From: Duganella lactea
Lineage (GTDB): Bacteria; Pseudomonadota; Gammaproteobacteria; Burkholderiales; Burkholderiaceae_D
DNA length: 64,000 nt
Reading direction: 5' to 3'
Assembly: GCF_009857505.1 (NCBI RefSeq)
Contig: NZ_WWCP01000008.1
Coordinates: 1-64,000 of the forward strand
Numbering within the stretch: the first letter of the stretch is position 1; each line of letters begins with the position of its first letter. The notes beneath the pieces were generated by a model that was not told the origin of the DNA, searched no databases, and worked only from the letters and a program-made list of their open reading frames with translations. Of the stretch, positions 26,392 through 35,165 are shown in pieces. Both the position numbers and the translations under genes were made by a program.

Positions 26392-29199
26392 TTGAAAATA
26401 AGATTATTCGCCACCATCGTGCTGATGCTGGCCTGCACGCTTAACGCCAATGCGGCCACGCGCGAGCGTCTGTCGCTCGATCGCGGCTGGCTGTTCCACC
26501 AGGGCGACCTGGTCGAGCCGCCGATCGTCGGCCATGAGGAATCCTACAGCAACGCCAAGGCCGGCAACGCCGGCGGCGCGGCCGGCAACGAATACGACGA
26601 CTCGGACTGGCGCCGTCTCAATCTGCCGCATGACTGGGCGGTCGAGGGGCCGTTCGATCCGAAGGCCAATGTGGCGCAGGGCTACCGCCCGCGCGGCATC
26701 GGCTGGTATCGCCGCTACCTGAAAGTCGATCCTGCGGATCGTGGCAAGCATTTTGAGTTGCAGTTCGACGCCATCGCCACCCATGCCACGGTCTGGGTCA
26801 ACGGTAATGTGGTCAACCGCAACTGGTCCGGCTACAACGCCAGCTACATCGACATCACGCCTTATCTGCGCTACGGCGATTCGCTGAACACCATCGCCAT
26901 CCGCGTCGACGCCGAGGCGATGGAGGGCTGGTGGTATGAAGGCGCCGGCATCTATCGTCACAGCTGGCTGGTGAAACGCAGCCCGGTGCATGTGGTCACC
27001 GACGGCGTGCACGCCACGCCGCGGCAGGTGAAAGGCAAGCAGTGGAGCATTCCGGTTGAGGTCACGCTGAACAACAGCGGCAAGACCACCGGCGATGTGA
27101 CGGTGGAAGTCACCGTGTTCGATCCGGCGGGCAAGCAGGTGGCCAAGCGCACCGAGCGCGCCAGCGTCAACGTGCTGGCCACCAGCGCCGTCAAGCTGCC
27201 GGTGACGATCAACGATCCGGCCCTGTGGTCGATCGAGAAGACCAATCTGTATCGCGTGACCACGCGCGTTCTGCAGGCCGGCAAGGTGGTGGATGAAACG
27301 TCGCTGCATACCGGCTTCCGCACCATCCATTTCGACGCCGCCCAAGGCTTCTTCCTCAACGGCGTGCACGTCAAGCTGCAGGGCGTGTGCATCCATCAGG
27401 ACCACGCCGGCGTTGGCGTGGCGGTGCCGATCTCGATCTGGGAATATCGCCTGCGCCGTTTGAAAGAGATGGGCGTGAACGCGATCCGCTTCTCGCACAA
27501 CGCGGTGGCGTCCGAGGTGCTGGACCTGGTGGACCGCATGGGCTTCGTCGTCATGGACGAGAACCGCAACTTCAATCCGTCGCCGGACTACATGAAGCAG
27601 CTGGAGTGGATGGTCAAGCGTGACCGTCACCATCCGGGCATCATCCTGTGGTCGGTGTTTAACGAGGAGCCGGTGCAGGCCACCGAAGTGGGTTACGAGA
27701 TGGTGCGCCGCATGGCGGCAGTCGTGAAGTCGCTGGACGATACCCGTCCGGTCACCGCCGCGATGAACGGTGGTTTCCTGACCGAGCTGAATGTCTCGCA
27801 CGCGGTGGACGTGGTGGGCTCCAACTATCAGGTGAAGGACTACGACCGCTATCACAAGGCCCATCCGAACAAACCGTTCACCAGCTCCGAAGACACTTCC
27901 GCCTTCATGACGCGCGGCGAGTACAAGACGGATAAAGAGAAGAATCTCATCTCCAGCTATGACGATGACGCAGCGAAGTGGGGCAACACTCACCGCGACG
28001 CCTGGCAGGCCATCGACACCCGTCCGTTCGTGGCCGGCGGCTTTGTGTGGACCGGTTTCGATTATCGCGGCGAGCCTACGCCGAACGAATGGCCTTCGGT
28101 CAGCTCGGTGTTCGGCATCATGGACATGAACGGCTTCGCCAAGACCGCGTACTACATCCACCAGGTGCAGTGGATCAAGGACAAGCCGCTGATCCACATC
28201 GCGCCGCACTGGAACTGGACCAAGGGCGAGAACGTGCGCGTGATGGTGATGGCCAATGTCGAAACCATCAAGCTGCTGCTGAACGGCCGTGAGTTGGGCG
28301 AGCAGAAGGTCGATCCGTACCGCATGAATAACTTCAACGTCGCCTTCGAGCCGGGCAAGCTGGAAGCCATCGGTTACAAGGGCGGCAAGGAAGTGGTGCG
28401 CACGGCGGTGGAGACCACCGGCGAGGCGGTATCGTTGGAACTGATTCCGGACCGCGCGCAACTGACCGGCGATGGTCTGGACGCGTTGCCGATCACCGTA
28501 CGCGCGCTGGATGCGCAAGGCCGCGCCGTGCCGCTGGCGCAGAATGAAGTGACGTTCGCCGTTACCGGCGGCGGGCGCTCCATCGGCCATGGCAATGGCG
28601 ATCCAAATTCGCACGAGGACGAGAAGGGCGCCACCCGCCGCCTGTTCAACGGCCTGGCGCAGCTGATCGTGCAGACCAACTACGAAGCCGGCGACGACGT
28701 CACCGTGACCGCCACCGCCGCCGGTCTGAAGGCCGCGCGCGTGACCATTCCGGTCAAGCGCGTCGCCGCCGTGCCGTATGTGGAACCGGCCGATGCGCCG
28801 CTGACCTTCGTGCGCAGCTGGCGCATCGCGCCGGATGGCGATGCGCGTCCGGATCCGAACCAGACGCTGGCCGCGTTTGACATGAATACCTGGGGCTGGG
28901 GCTCGCCGCCGATGCGCGCGGCCGCCGGCGGCAAGTATCACTTGTACCGCGCCAGCTTCACGCCGCGCAAGAACCTGGCCGATGGCACGGGCCTGATCCG
29001 CTTCGCCGCGATCAAGGGCAAGGCGGAGATCTGGCTCAACGGCCAGTTGATCGGCAAGAAGGACAGCTACGCCGCCGCGCCGCTGGACGTCACGCTGCCG
29101 GCCGGCTCGGGCAAGTGCGAAATCAACGTGCTGATCGAGGCGGAAGCGGGGCAGGGCAGTGGAATCGAAGGCGACGTTACCATCGAGCCATCGAAGTAG
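26392..29199 (+). CDS. Beta-galactosidase, glycoside hydrolase family 2
   Basis: The 935-residue exported enzyme starts at TTG 26392 behind gggaga; the next residues form a signal peptide (KIRLFATIVLMLACTLNANA), which makes this start convincing. GH2 domains follow in order: sugar-binding jelly roll (about 25-215), Ig-like (about 220-325), TIM barrel (about 330-620), then further beta domains. The acid/base is Glu425 in ILWSVFNEEP and the nucleophile Glu500 in FTSSEDTSAFMTRG. The C-terminal part has DUF4982-like and invasin-like domains. Together with the receptor and the GH35 enzyme it would degrade beta-galactosides; exact linkage specificity is not readable. Confidence 0.92.
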   Translation: MKIRLFATIVLMLACTLNANAATRERLSLDRGWLFHQGDLVEPPIVGHEESYSNAKAGNAGGAAGNEYDDSDWRRLNLPHDWAVEGPFDPKANVAQGYRPRGIGWYRRYLKVDPADRGKHFELQFDAIATHATVWVNGNVVNRNWSGYNASYIDITPYLRYGDSLNTIAIRVDAEAMEGWWYEGAGIYRHSWLVKRSPVHVVTDGVHATPRQVKGKQWSIPVEVTLNNSGKTTGDVTVEVTVFDPAGKQVAKRTERASVNVLATSAVKLPVTINDPALWSIEKTNLYRVTTRVLQAGKVVDETSLHTGFRTIHFDAAQGFFLNGVHVKLQGVCIHQDHAGVGVAVPISIWEYRLRRLKEMGVNAIRFSHNAVASEVLDLVDRMGFVVMDENRNFNPSPDYMKQLEWMVKRDRHHPGIILWSVFNEEPVQATEVGYEMVRRMAAVVKSLDDTRPVTAAMNGGFLTELNVSHAVDVVGSNYQVKDYDRYHKAHPNKPFTSSEDTSAFMTRGEYKTDKEKNLISSYDDDAAKWGNTHRDAWQAIDTRPFVAGGFVWTGFDYRGEPTPNEWPSVSSVFGIMDMNGFAKTAYYIHQVQWIKDKPLIHIAPHWNWTKGENVRVMVMANVETIKLLLNGRELGEQKVDPYRMNNFNVAFEPGKLEAIGYKGGKEVVRTAVETTGEAVSLELIPDRAQLTGDGLDALPITVRALDAQGRAVPLAQNEVTFAVTGGGRSIGHGNGDPNSHEDEKGATRRLFNGLAQLIVQTNYEAGDDVTVTATAAGLKAARVTIPVKRVAAVPYVEPADAPLTFVRSWRIAPDGDARPDPNQTLAAFDMNTWGWGSPPMRAAAGGKYHLYRASFTPRKNLADGTGLIRFAAIKGKAEIWLNGQLIGKKDSYAAAPLDVTLPAGSGKCEINVLIEAEAGQGSGIEGDVTIEPSK

Positions 29200-29238
29200 T
29201 TAATGGTGAGTAGTTAATGGTGAGTAGTTGATCGCGAG
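29197..29238 (+). repeat. Three tandem copies of a 14-base unit after the GH2 gene
   Basis: The unit tagttaatggtgag occurs exactly at 29197-29210 and 29211-29224 and as a degenerate third copy at 29225-29238. The first three bases are the stop codon of the GH2 gene. A 9-bp inverted repeat (29245-29253 with 29269-29277) follows and may help terminate transcription. The repeat looks like slippage; no function is evident. Confidence 0.6.
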
Positions 29239-29315
29239 TAAATAAATCGCGTGCTTGTTGACCGCAAACACGCGATTCGGTTGACGGCATCCCGCGCGCT
29301 GCCTATAGTGGCGGG

Positions 29316-29570
29316 ATGATTTCAGAATTCCAAGACCTCTCCGATAAAATCGACCAGTTGGCCGAGATGACCACCGTGCTGCGCCGGGAAAATGCCCAAC
29401 TGCGCCAAGCCAATGCCGCCCTCGTGGCGGAGAACATGGGCTATCAGCGCCGTCTGAGCGAGGCGTCCGCGCGGGTCGAGGCTTTGCTGGAGCAAATCCC
29501 TGCCCTCGACAACGGCGACGCCGCCGCGACCGAGGAACCCAAGCAGCCTGAAAACGAGGACGCACGATGA
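29316..29570 (+). CDS. Small coiled-coil protein upstream of zapA (ZapB-like, TIGR02449 type)
   Basis: The 84-residue protein is almost entirely a coiled coil (about residues 5-60, with leucine/alanine heptads such as LAEMTTVLRRENAQLRQANA), then an acidic tail. Such proteins regularly precede zapA in beta- and gammaproteobacteria and are thought to take part in Z-ring assembly. Its TGA overlaps the zapA ATG by 4 bases, so the two are translated together. Confidence 0.82.
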   Translation: MISEFQDLSDKIDQLAEMTTVLRRENAQLRQANAALVAENMGYQRRLSEASARVEALLEQIPALDNGDAAATEEPKQPENEDAR

Positions 29571-29878
29571 TCCAGGTGGACGTGACCATCATGGGCAACA
29601 GCTACAAGCTGGCCTGCAAGGAAGACGAGGAGGCGGCGCTGCGCAAGGCGGCGTCGGTCGTCGACAGGAAAATGTGCGCGATCCGCGACGCCGGCAAGGT
29701 CAAAGGCAACGACCGCATCGCCGTGATGGCGGCGCTGGCCGTGGCGGCGGAATTCCTGACGGTGAAAGCGCCGCAAGGACCGTTGTCCGACATGTCGCTG
29801 CTGGAAGTGCAGACCAAGATCGCCGCCATGCACAAAGTGCTGGACGCCGCTCTGACGCCACAGGAAGCGCTGTTTTAA
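29567..29878 (+). CDS. zapA: Cell division protein ZapA
   Basis: The 103-residue protein promotes FtsZ bundling at the division septum. It starts MIQVDVTIMGNSYKLACKED, the ZapA fold's beta strand pair, followed by DRIAVMAALAVAAEFLTVK and a C-terminal coiled coil. Coupling to the coiled-coil gene upstream and 6S RNA downstream is the standard proteobacterial order. Confidence 0.93.
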   Translation: MIQVDVTIMGNSYKLACKEDEEAALRKAASVVDRKMCAIRDAGKVKGNDRIAVMAALAVAAEFLTVKAPQGPLSDMSLLEVQTKIAAMHKVLDAALTPQEALF

Positions 29879-29934
29879 TTGGTTTTTAATTGGATCAGCC
29901 CTTCCTTTGCCGCGCACATCGGAGTAAACTAGCC

Positions 29935-30120
29935 TCACCCTGCAGTGTTCGAGACTTGTCATATATTCCTTGAACCATTTTTTTGCACCGGTTACGGAAA
30001 TTTGTTCGATGGGCGAGAGCGTCGCTAGTCCGATGAACCCGAAATTGAACTAACTGTGACCACCTGAGCCTTTTGGTTCGGGATGCCGGCAAGACGGCAC
30101 ACGTGGGGCCCTATTCAACA
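29935..30120 (+). ncRNA. ssrS: 6S RNA
   Basis: The region directly after zapA has the conserved context and features of 6S RNA, which mimics an open promoter and sequesters sigma-70 RNA polymerase. The 5' part contains ccctgcagtgttcgag and the 3' part cggcacacgtggggccc, which can close the terminal stem around a large internal bubble. A Rho-independent terminator follows. Ends are approximate. Confidence 0.75.
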
Positions 30121-30122
30121 AG

Positions 30123-30161
30123 AAGCGGTTGCAAGCATGTGAATGCGCAGCCGCTTTTTTT
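30123..30161 (+). terminator. Terminator downstream of 6S RNA
   Basis: aagcggttgc (30123-30132) pairs with gcagccgctt (30147-30156) with one G-T pair, followed by five T. It lies between the 6S RNA and the EVE gene's ribosome binding site. Confidence 0.85.
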
Positions 30162-30176
30162 CGTCTGGAGATTCCG

Positions 30177-30638
30177 ATGCGGTATTGGTTGATGAAGTCC
30201 GAGCCGGATGAAGTAAGTATCGACGACGTGATGGCGTCGCCGCGGCAAACCACGGCGTGGTTCGGCGTGCGTAACTATCAGGCGCGCAATTTCATGCGCG
30301 ACCAGATGCAGCTCGGCGACGGCGTGCTGTTTTACCATTCGAGCTGCCCGCAGCCCGGCATCGCGGGGCTGGCGGAGATAGTGAGCACGCCTTATCCGGA
30401 TGCTTCGCAGTTCGACGCCAACAGCAAATACTACGACGCCAAGGCGACGCCGGAGCAGCCGCGCTGGATTTCGATCGATGTGAAGGGCACGCGGAAAACG
30501 CGTCTGCTGTCGCTGGCGGAGATGCGCACCATCTCCGCGCTGGAAGAGATGGTGGTGCTGCAGAAGGGCAGCCGCCTGTCCATCACGCCGGTCACGCCGG
30601 CGCAATGGAAAACCATCGTCACGCTTTTGAAGGAATAA
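30177..30638 (+). CDS. EVE-domain protein
   Basis: The 153-residue protein is a single EVE domain (PUA-like fold), beginning MRYWLMKSEPDEVSIDD and with TTAWFGVRNYQARNFMRDQM and PRWISIDVKGTRKTRLL. EVE domains are thought to bind modified nucleic-acid bases; the role of this stand-alone family, widespread in Proteobacteria, is unsettled. ATG 30177 is supported by ctggag. Its last 20 bases overlap the end of the convergent lgt gene. Confidence 0.9.
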   Translation: MRYWLMKSEPDEVSIDDVMASPRQTTAWFGVRNYQARNFMRDQMQLGDGVLFYHSSCPQPGIAGLAEIVSTPYPDASQFDANSKYYDAKATPEQPRWISIDVKGTRKTRLLSLAEMRTISALEEMVVLQKGSRLSITPVTPAQWKTIVTLLKE

Positions 30639-31479
30639 TCGGCGCGCGGCCGCGCTGCTTTACCTTGTACGCCCACACCAGCATGGCGATGGCGGCGACG
30701 ATCATCGGCAGCGACAGCACCTGGCCGGAGGTGATCGGCAGGCCGAGCACGGTGGTTTCCCAGTCCGGCGTGCGGAACCATTCGGTGAAGAAGCGCGCGC
30801 AGCCGTACAGCAGCGTGTAGAAGGCGCCCACCGCCAGGCGCGGGCGTTCCTTGCGCGAGAAGATCCACAGCAGCACAAACACCAGCAGGCCGTCGATCAG
30901 CATCTGATAGATCGGCGACGGATGGCGCAGCCCTTGCAGGAACACCGGGTCCGGATGCAGCGGGTAGCGGATGTCCGGCCACAGCATGGCCCAGGGCAGC
31001 GACTGGTCGCCCACCACGCGGCCCGGCAGTTCGGCGTTGATGAAGTTGCCCATGCGGCCGGCGGCATAGCCCAGCGGCACCAGCGGCGCGATAAAGTCGT
31101 AGACGTCGAGGATGTTGCGGCCCGCCTTGCGCGCCCACAGCGACATGGCGACCAGCACGCCGATGAAGCCGCCGTGGAACGACATGCCGCCATGCCATAC
31201 CTTGAAGATTTCAATCGGGTCGGAGAAGTATTTGACCGGCTCGTAGAACAGCACTTCGCCGAGGCGACCGCCGATGATCACGCCCATCATGCCGTAGAAC
31301 AGCATGTCGTCCAGGTCTTCCTTTTTCCAGCGCTGCGCGGCGATGTGCGGCTGCTTGATGCGCACCCGGCCCAGCGCGATGAATAGCGCGAAGGCCAGCA
31401 CATACATCAGGCCATACCAGTGGATGGCGACGGGACCCAATTGCAGGGCGATCGGATCGGGCATCGGGTGTATCAGCAT
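30619..31479 (-). CDS. lgt: Prolipoprotein diacylglyceryl transferase
   Basis: This 286-residue inner-membrane enzyme transfers diacylglycerol from phosphatidylglycerol to the lipobox cysteine of prolipoproteins. The essential His lies in WHGGMSFHGGFIGV and the signature GRMGNFINAELPGR holds the essential Arg. Seven membrane segments are apparent. Its start overlaps the end of the LysR gene upstream by 7 bases, an unusual coupling of a housekeeping enzyme to a regulator. Confidence 0.97.
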   Translation of the reverse strand: MLIHPMPDPIALQLGPVAIHWYGLMYVLAFALFIALGRVRIKQPHIAAQRWKKEDLDDMLFYGMMGVIIGGRLGEVLFYEPVKYFSDPIEIFKVWHGGMSFHGGFIGVLVAMSLWARKAGRNILDVYDFIAPLVPLGYAAGRMGNFINAELPGRVVGDQSLPWAMLWPDIRYPLHPDPVFLQGLRHPSPIYQMLIDGLLVFVLLWIFSRKERPRLAVGAFYTLLYGCARFFTEWFRTPDWETTVLGLPITSGQVLSLPMIVAAIAMLVWAYKVKQRGRAPIIPSKA

Positions 31480-32369
31480 ATGACGTTCTTTCGTAGTAAT
31501 TCCAAAAAGCCGTGCAGCACCGGCGAGGTGTTGTCGCGCCGCCAGGCCAGGCCGGTTTCGACCAGCGGCGTGGTGTGGCTGAGCGCCCGGTATTCTACCC
31601 CGGTCCGCATCAGGTTGGAGACGGACTGCGGCACCAGCGCCATGCCGATGCCGGCCGACACCAGGCTGACGATGGTTTGCATCTGGATCGCCTCCTGGCC
31701 GATTTGCGGCGTGACGCCGGCGTCGTGGAACACCGACAGGATGGCGTCGTGCAGCGCCGGCGAGATCGCGCGCGGGAAGATGATCAGCGGCAGCGACGGC
31801 AGCGCGGCCAATTGCAGCTTGCCTTTCTTCTTCAGCGCCGGCAGGCCGGAGGGCAGGGCCAGCACCAGCGGCTCGTTGAGCACCGGCAGGTAGTCGAGCG
31901 TTTCGCGCGCCTTGTCCGGCAGCGGCGGGATCAGCAGGCCGGCATCGATGCGGTTGTGCAGCAGGTCGTCCAGTTGCAGGTCGGAAGTGGCTTCCTGCAG
32001 CGTGATCTGCACTTGCGGGTAGGCGGCGCGGTAGGCGCGCAGGAAGGGCGGCAGCACGCTGTAATCGGCCGAGGAGACGAAGGCCAGTGTCAACCGGCCG
32101 ACTTCGCCGCTGGCGGCGCGCTGGACCAGTTGCGGCAGCGCCTGCGCCTGCGCCAGCATCCGCCGCGCTTCCGGCAGCAGCGCGGCGCCGGCCGGCGTCA
32201 ACGCGACGCCGCGGCGGTTGCGGTCGAACAGCGGCGCGCCCAGTTCCTGCTCCAGCGCCTGAATGGTCTGCGACAGCGGCGGTTGCGTCATGTGCAGGCG
32301 CAGCGCGGCCTTGCCGAAGTGCAGTTCTTCGGCGACGGTGACGAAGTAGCGTAGTTGTCGCAGTTCCAT
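31473..32369 (-). CDS. LysR-family regulator divergent from ilvD (IlvR-like)
   Basis: The 298-residue protein has an N-terminal winged helix (MELRQLRYFVTVAEELHFGKAALRLHMTQPPLSQTIQALE) and a CbnR/CatM-type effector domain. It is divergent from ilvD with a textbook T-N11-A palindrome between them. In Caulobacter a LysR protein, IlvR, controls ilvD in the same arrangement; the analogous role here is inference. The end of the gene overlaps the lgt start. Confidence 0.88.
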   Translation of the reverse strand: MELRQLRYFVTVAEELHFGKAALRLHMTQPPLSQTIQALEQELGAPLFDRNRRGVALTPAGAALLPEARRMLAQAQALPQLVQRAASGEVGRLTLAFVSSADYSVLPPFLRAYRAAYPQVQITLQEATSDLQLDDLLHNRIDAGLLIPPLPDKARETLDYLPVLNEPLVLALPSGLPALKKKGKLQLAALPSLPLIIFPRAISPALHDAILSVFHDAGVTPQIGQEAIQMQTIVSLVSAGIGMALVPQSVSNLMRTGVEYRALSHTTPLVETGLAWRRDNTSPVLHGFLELLRKNVIC

Positions 32370-32378
32370 AGGGTGAGG

Positions 32379-32409
32379 TCTCTGTGATATTTTATACGAA
32401 TCACGGAGA
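32379..32409 (-). promoter_or_regulatory. LysR operator between the regulator and ilvD
   Basis: tctctgtgat (32379-32388) and atcacggaga (32400-32409) are inverted repeats matching at 9 of 10 positions with an 11-base spacer, giving gtgaT-N11-Atcac. It lies 10 bases from the LysR start, consistent with autorepression and activation of ilvD. Confidence 0.75.
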
Positions 32410-32516
32410 CGGGAATCATATATTTGACACCAGGGTAGGGAGGTCGCACACTGTCAGACTAAGCCAGCAGATTTAAGCTCGCCTTAGCCGTCGAGCAACA
32501 CCAGGAGAAACCCATC

Positions 32517-34379
32517 ATGCCGCAATACCGTTCCCGCACCACCACCCATGGCCGCAACATGGCCGGCGCCCGCGCCCTCTGGCGCGCCACCGGCATGAAG
32601 GATGGCGATTTCGATAAGCCGATCGTCGCCGTGGTCAACTCCTTCACCCAGTTCGTGCCCGGCCACGTGCACCTGAAGGACCTGGGCCAGCTGGTCGCGC
32701 GCGAGATTGAAAAAGCCGGTGGCGTGGCGAAGGAATTCAACACCATCGCCGTCGATGACGGCATCGCCATGGGCCACGGCGGCATGCTGTATTCGCTGCC
32801 GTCGCGCGACCTGATCGCCGACTCGGTCGAGTACATGGTCAACGCCCACTGCGCCGATGCGATGGTGTGCATCTCCAACTGCGACAAGATCACGCCGGGC
32901 ATGCTGATGGCCGCCATGCGCCTGAACATTCCTGTGATCTTCGTCTCCGGCGGTCCGATGGAAGCGGGCAAGGTGGTCAAGGTGGTCAACGGCGGCCAGA
33001 AGGTCATCAAGCTCGATCTGGTGGATGCGATGATCAAGGCCGGCGACAGCACCGTCAGCGACGCCGATGTGGCGGAGATCGAGCGTTCGGCCTGTCCGAC
33101 CTGCGGTTCGTGCTCGGGCATGTTCACCGCCAATTCGATGAACTGCCTGACCGAGGCGCTGGGCCTGTCGCTGCCGGGTAACGGCACCATCGTCGCCACC
33201 CACGCCGACCGCGAGCAGCTGTTCCTGCGCGCCGGCCGTTTGATCGTCGAACTGGCCAAGCGCCACTACGAGCAGGACGACTATTCGATCCTGCCGCGCA
33301 CCATCGCCACCAAGGCGACCTGGGAAAACGCCATGGCGCTGGACGTGTCGATGGGCGGCTCGACCAACACCGTGCTGCACCTGCTGGCGGCCGCGCACGA
33401 AGCCGGCGTGGACTTCACCATGGCCGACATCGACCGCATCTCTCGCAAGGTGCCTTGCCTGTGCAAGGTGGCGCCGATGACCGACAAGTTCCACATCGAG
33501 GACGTGCACCGCGCCGGCGGCATCATTTCGATTCTGGGCGAGTTGGCGCGCGCCGGTCTGCTGGACACCTCGCGTCCGACCATCCACGCGCCAACGCTGG
33601 CTGACGCGATCGAACGCAACGACATCAAGCGCACCAGCGATCCGGCCGTGCATAAGTTGTTCAGCGCGGCGCCGGGCGGTGTGCCGACCCAGGTGGCGTT
33701 TTCGCAATCGGAGCGTTTCGCCACGCTGGATCTGGACCGCGCCGCCGGCTGCATCCGCGACAAGGAACACGCGTACTCGCAGGACGGCGGTCTGGCTGTT
33801 TTGTACGGCAATCTGGCGGAGAAGGGCTGCATCGTGAAAACCGCTGGCGTGGATGAGAGCATCCTGAAGTTCAGCGGCAAGGCGCGGGTGTTTGAATCGC
33901 AGGACGCGGCGGTCGAGGCCATCCTGGGCGACACCGTGCACGCCGGCGATGTCGTCATCATTCGCTATGAAGGTCCGAAGGGCGGCCCGGGCATGCAGGA
34001 GATGCTGTATCCGACTTCGTATATCAAATCGAAAGGCCTGGGCAAAGCCTGCGCGCTGTTCACCGATGGCCGCTTCTCGGGCGGCTCGTCGGGGCTGGTG
34101 ATTGGCCACGCGTCGCCGGAAGCGGCGGAGGGTGGCGCCATCGGGCTGGTGGTGGAAGGGGACATGATCGACATCGACATCCCTAATCGCACCATCGGCC
34201 TGCGGATCAGCGACGCCGAACTGGCGGCGCGCCGTGCGGCGATGGAAGCCAGGGGCGCCGATGCCTGGCAGCCGGTCAACCGCGAGCGCTACGTGTCGCA
34301 GGCGCTGCAGGCGTATGCCGCGCTGACCACCTCCGCCGATCGCGGCGCGGTGCGCGACTTGTCGCAACTGAAGCGCTAA
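32517..34379 (+). CDS. ilvD: Dihydroxy-acid dehydratase
   Basis: This 620-residue iron-sulfur enzyme makes the 2-keto acids for valine, leucine and isoleucine synthesis. Start [20 protein letters not shown] is typical of the long IlvD class. Cluster cysteines appear in [12 protein letters not shown] and [19 protein letters not shown], and [20 protein letters not shown] is the C-terminal signature. Sugar-acid dehydratases of the same superfamily are a possible confusion, but length and N-terminus fit IlvD, and the divergent regulator is IlvR-like. Confidence 0.95.
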   Translation: MPQYRSRTTTHGRNMAGARALWRATGMKDGDFDKPIVAVVNSFTQFVPGHVHLKDLGQLVAREIEKAGGVAKEFNTIAVDDGIAMGHGGMLYSLPSRDLIADSVEYMVNAHCADAMVCISNCDKITPGMLMAAMRLNIPVIFVSGGPMEAGKVVKVVNGGQKVIKLDLVDAMIKAGDSTVSDADVAEIERSACPTCGSCSGMFTANSMNCLTEALGLSLPGNGTIVATHADREQLFLRAGRLIVELAKRHYEQDDYSILPRTIATKATWENAMALDVSMGGSTNTVLHLLAAAHEAGVDFTMADIDRISRKVPCLCKVAPMTDKFHIEDVHRAGGIISILGELARAGLLDTSRPTIHAPTLADAIERNDIKRTSDPAVHKLFSAAPGGVPTQVAFSQSERFATLDLDRAAGCIRDKEHAYSQDGGLAVLYGNLAEKGCIVKTAGVDESILKFSGKARVFESQDAAVEAILGDTVHAGDVVIIRYEGPKGGPGMQEMLYPTSYIKSKGLGKACALFTDGRFSGGSSGLVIGHASPEAAEGGAIGLVVEGDMIDIDIPNRTIGLRISDAELAARRAAMEARGADAWQPVNRERYVSQALQAYAALTTSADRGAVRDLSQLKR

Positions 34380-34384
34380 CGTAG

Positions 34385-34411
34385 CGTCATTCCGGCGGGG
34401 CCGGAATGACG
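34385..34411. repeat. REP-like palindrome
   Basis: cgtcattccggc and gccggaatgacg are perfect 12-bp inverted repeats around ggg. Located between ilvD and the convergent Trp-rich gene, it could terminate both. Related hairpins occur at 39479-39550 and 54990-55017. Confidence 0.8.
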
Positions 34412-34413
34412 AT

Positions 34414-34635
34414 TCATTTTTTATCGAAGGTTTGTTTAACGCGTTCCTTGCGGCGTTTTTCGTCTTCGTTGTGGGCTTTGCGCTTGTCAAAGCCCAACAT
34501 CGGTTCGAGGAACTCGAACCACAGGAATGCCAACACCATCAGGGCGCCGATCGCCCACCACGATAACTCGGCAAACTTCCACACTTCAAAATAGCGCAGC
34601 GCAAGCAAAGCAACGATCAATAGGATCATAGGCAT
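34414..34635 (-). CDS. Trp-rich small membrane protein (TIGR04438 type)
   Basis: The 73-residue protein has two membrane segments (residues about 3-15 and 27-45) and four tryptophans (VWKFAELSWWAIGALMVLAF with a later W), then a highly charged tail with KRKAHNEDEKRRKERVKQ. This pattern is a small family found mainly in betaproteobacteria, of unknown function. Confidence 0.78.
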   Translation of the reverse strand: MPMILLIVALLALRYFEVWKFAELSWWAIGALMVLAFLWFEFLEPMLGFDKRKAHNEDEKRRKERVKQTFDKK

Positions 34636-34765
34636 GATGTTCTCCTTTGCGCCTATCTTACCTCACGCCGTCAACCTTGAACTTGACTTAAGCGTTAAAT
34701 GCATAAGGGCAAAACGCGGTAGAATGGGCAGCAGCACTGAGTCGCATTTAAATGGAGAACAGACA

Positions 34766-35086
34766 ATGAAACGTACTTTGATGATGGTTGGTGTAGTTGT
34801 GGCCTCGGCATTCGCCTCGCAGGCCGCCATGGCGGACGCCGGTTCGGATCTGGCCAAGGCAAAAAATTGCATGGCTTGCCACGCTGTTGCCAATAAACTG
34901 GTCGGTCCTGCCTACAAGGATGTCGCCGCCAAATACGCCGGTCAAAAAGACGCGGAAGCCAAACTGGTCACCAAAGTGATGAAGGGCGGCTCGGGCACCT
35001 GGGGCGCGATCCCGATGCCAGCCAACCCGCAGGTGAACGAGGCCGAAGCCAAGACCCTGGTGAAATGGGTGCTGTCGCAGAAATGA
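34766..35086 (+). CDS. Class I cytochrome c (c551/c552-like)
   Basis: The 106-residue periplasmic electron carrier has a signal peptide (residues 1-23, ending AMA) and haem-binding CMACH at residues 35-39. The axial Met is in GAIPMPANP. ATG 34766 follows ggagaac. It stands alone with a terminator after it; the redox partner cannot be named. Confidence 0.94.
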   Translation: MKRTLMMVGVVVASAFASQAAMADAGSDLAKAKNCMACHAVANKLVGPAYKDVAAKYAGQKDAEAKLVTKVMKGGSGTWGAIPMPANPQVNEAEAKTLVKWVLSQK

Positions 35087-35102
35087 GCTGTGCCCTGGCT
35101 TG

Positions 35103-35163
35103 AAAAAAGCCCCGTCGGCACTGAGCGCGATCTTGAGCGCGTTCAGGCTGGCGGGGCTTTTTT
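35103..35163. terminator. Bidirectional terminator between cytochrome c and livJ-like gene
   Basis: aaaaaagccccg (35103-35114) pairs with cggggctttttt (35152-35163). With A and T runs on both sides it can terminate both convergent genes. The loop contains two direct copies of gagcgcg. Confidence 0.85.
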
Positions 35164-35165
35164 CC

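Noticed and set aside
32517..34379. Sugar-acid dehydratase instead of IlvD, given the galactose locus nearby
   Set aside because: Length, N-terminus and the divergent IlvR-like gene fit dihydroxy-acid dehydratase, and dgoD already supplies the galactonate step.
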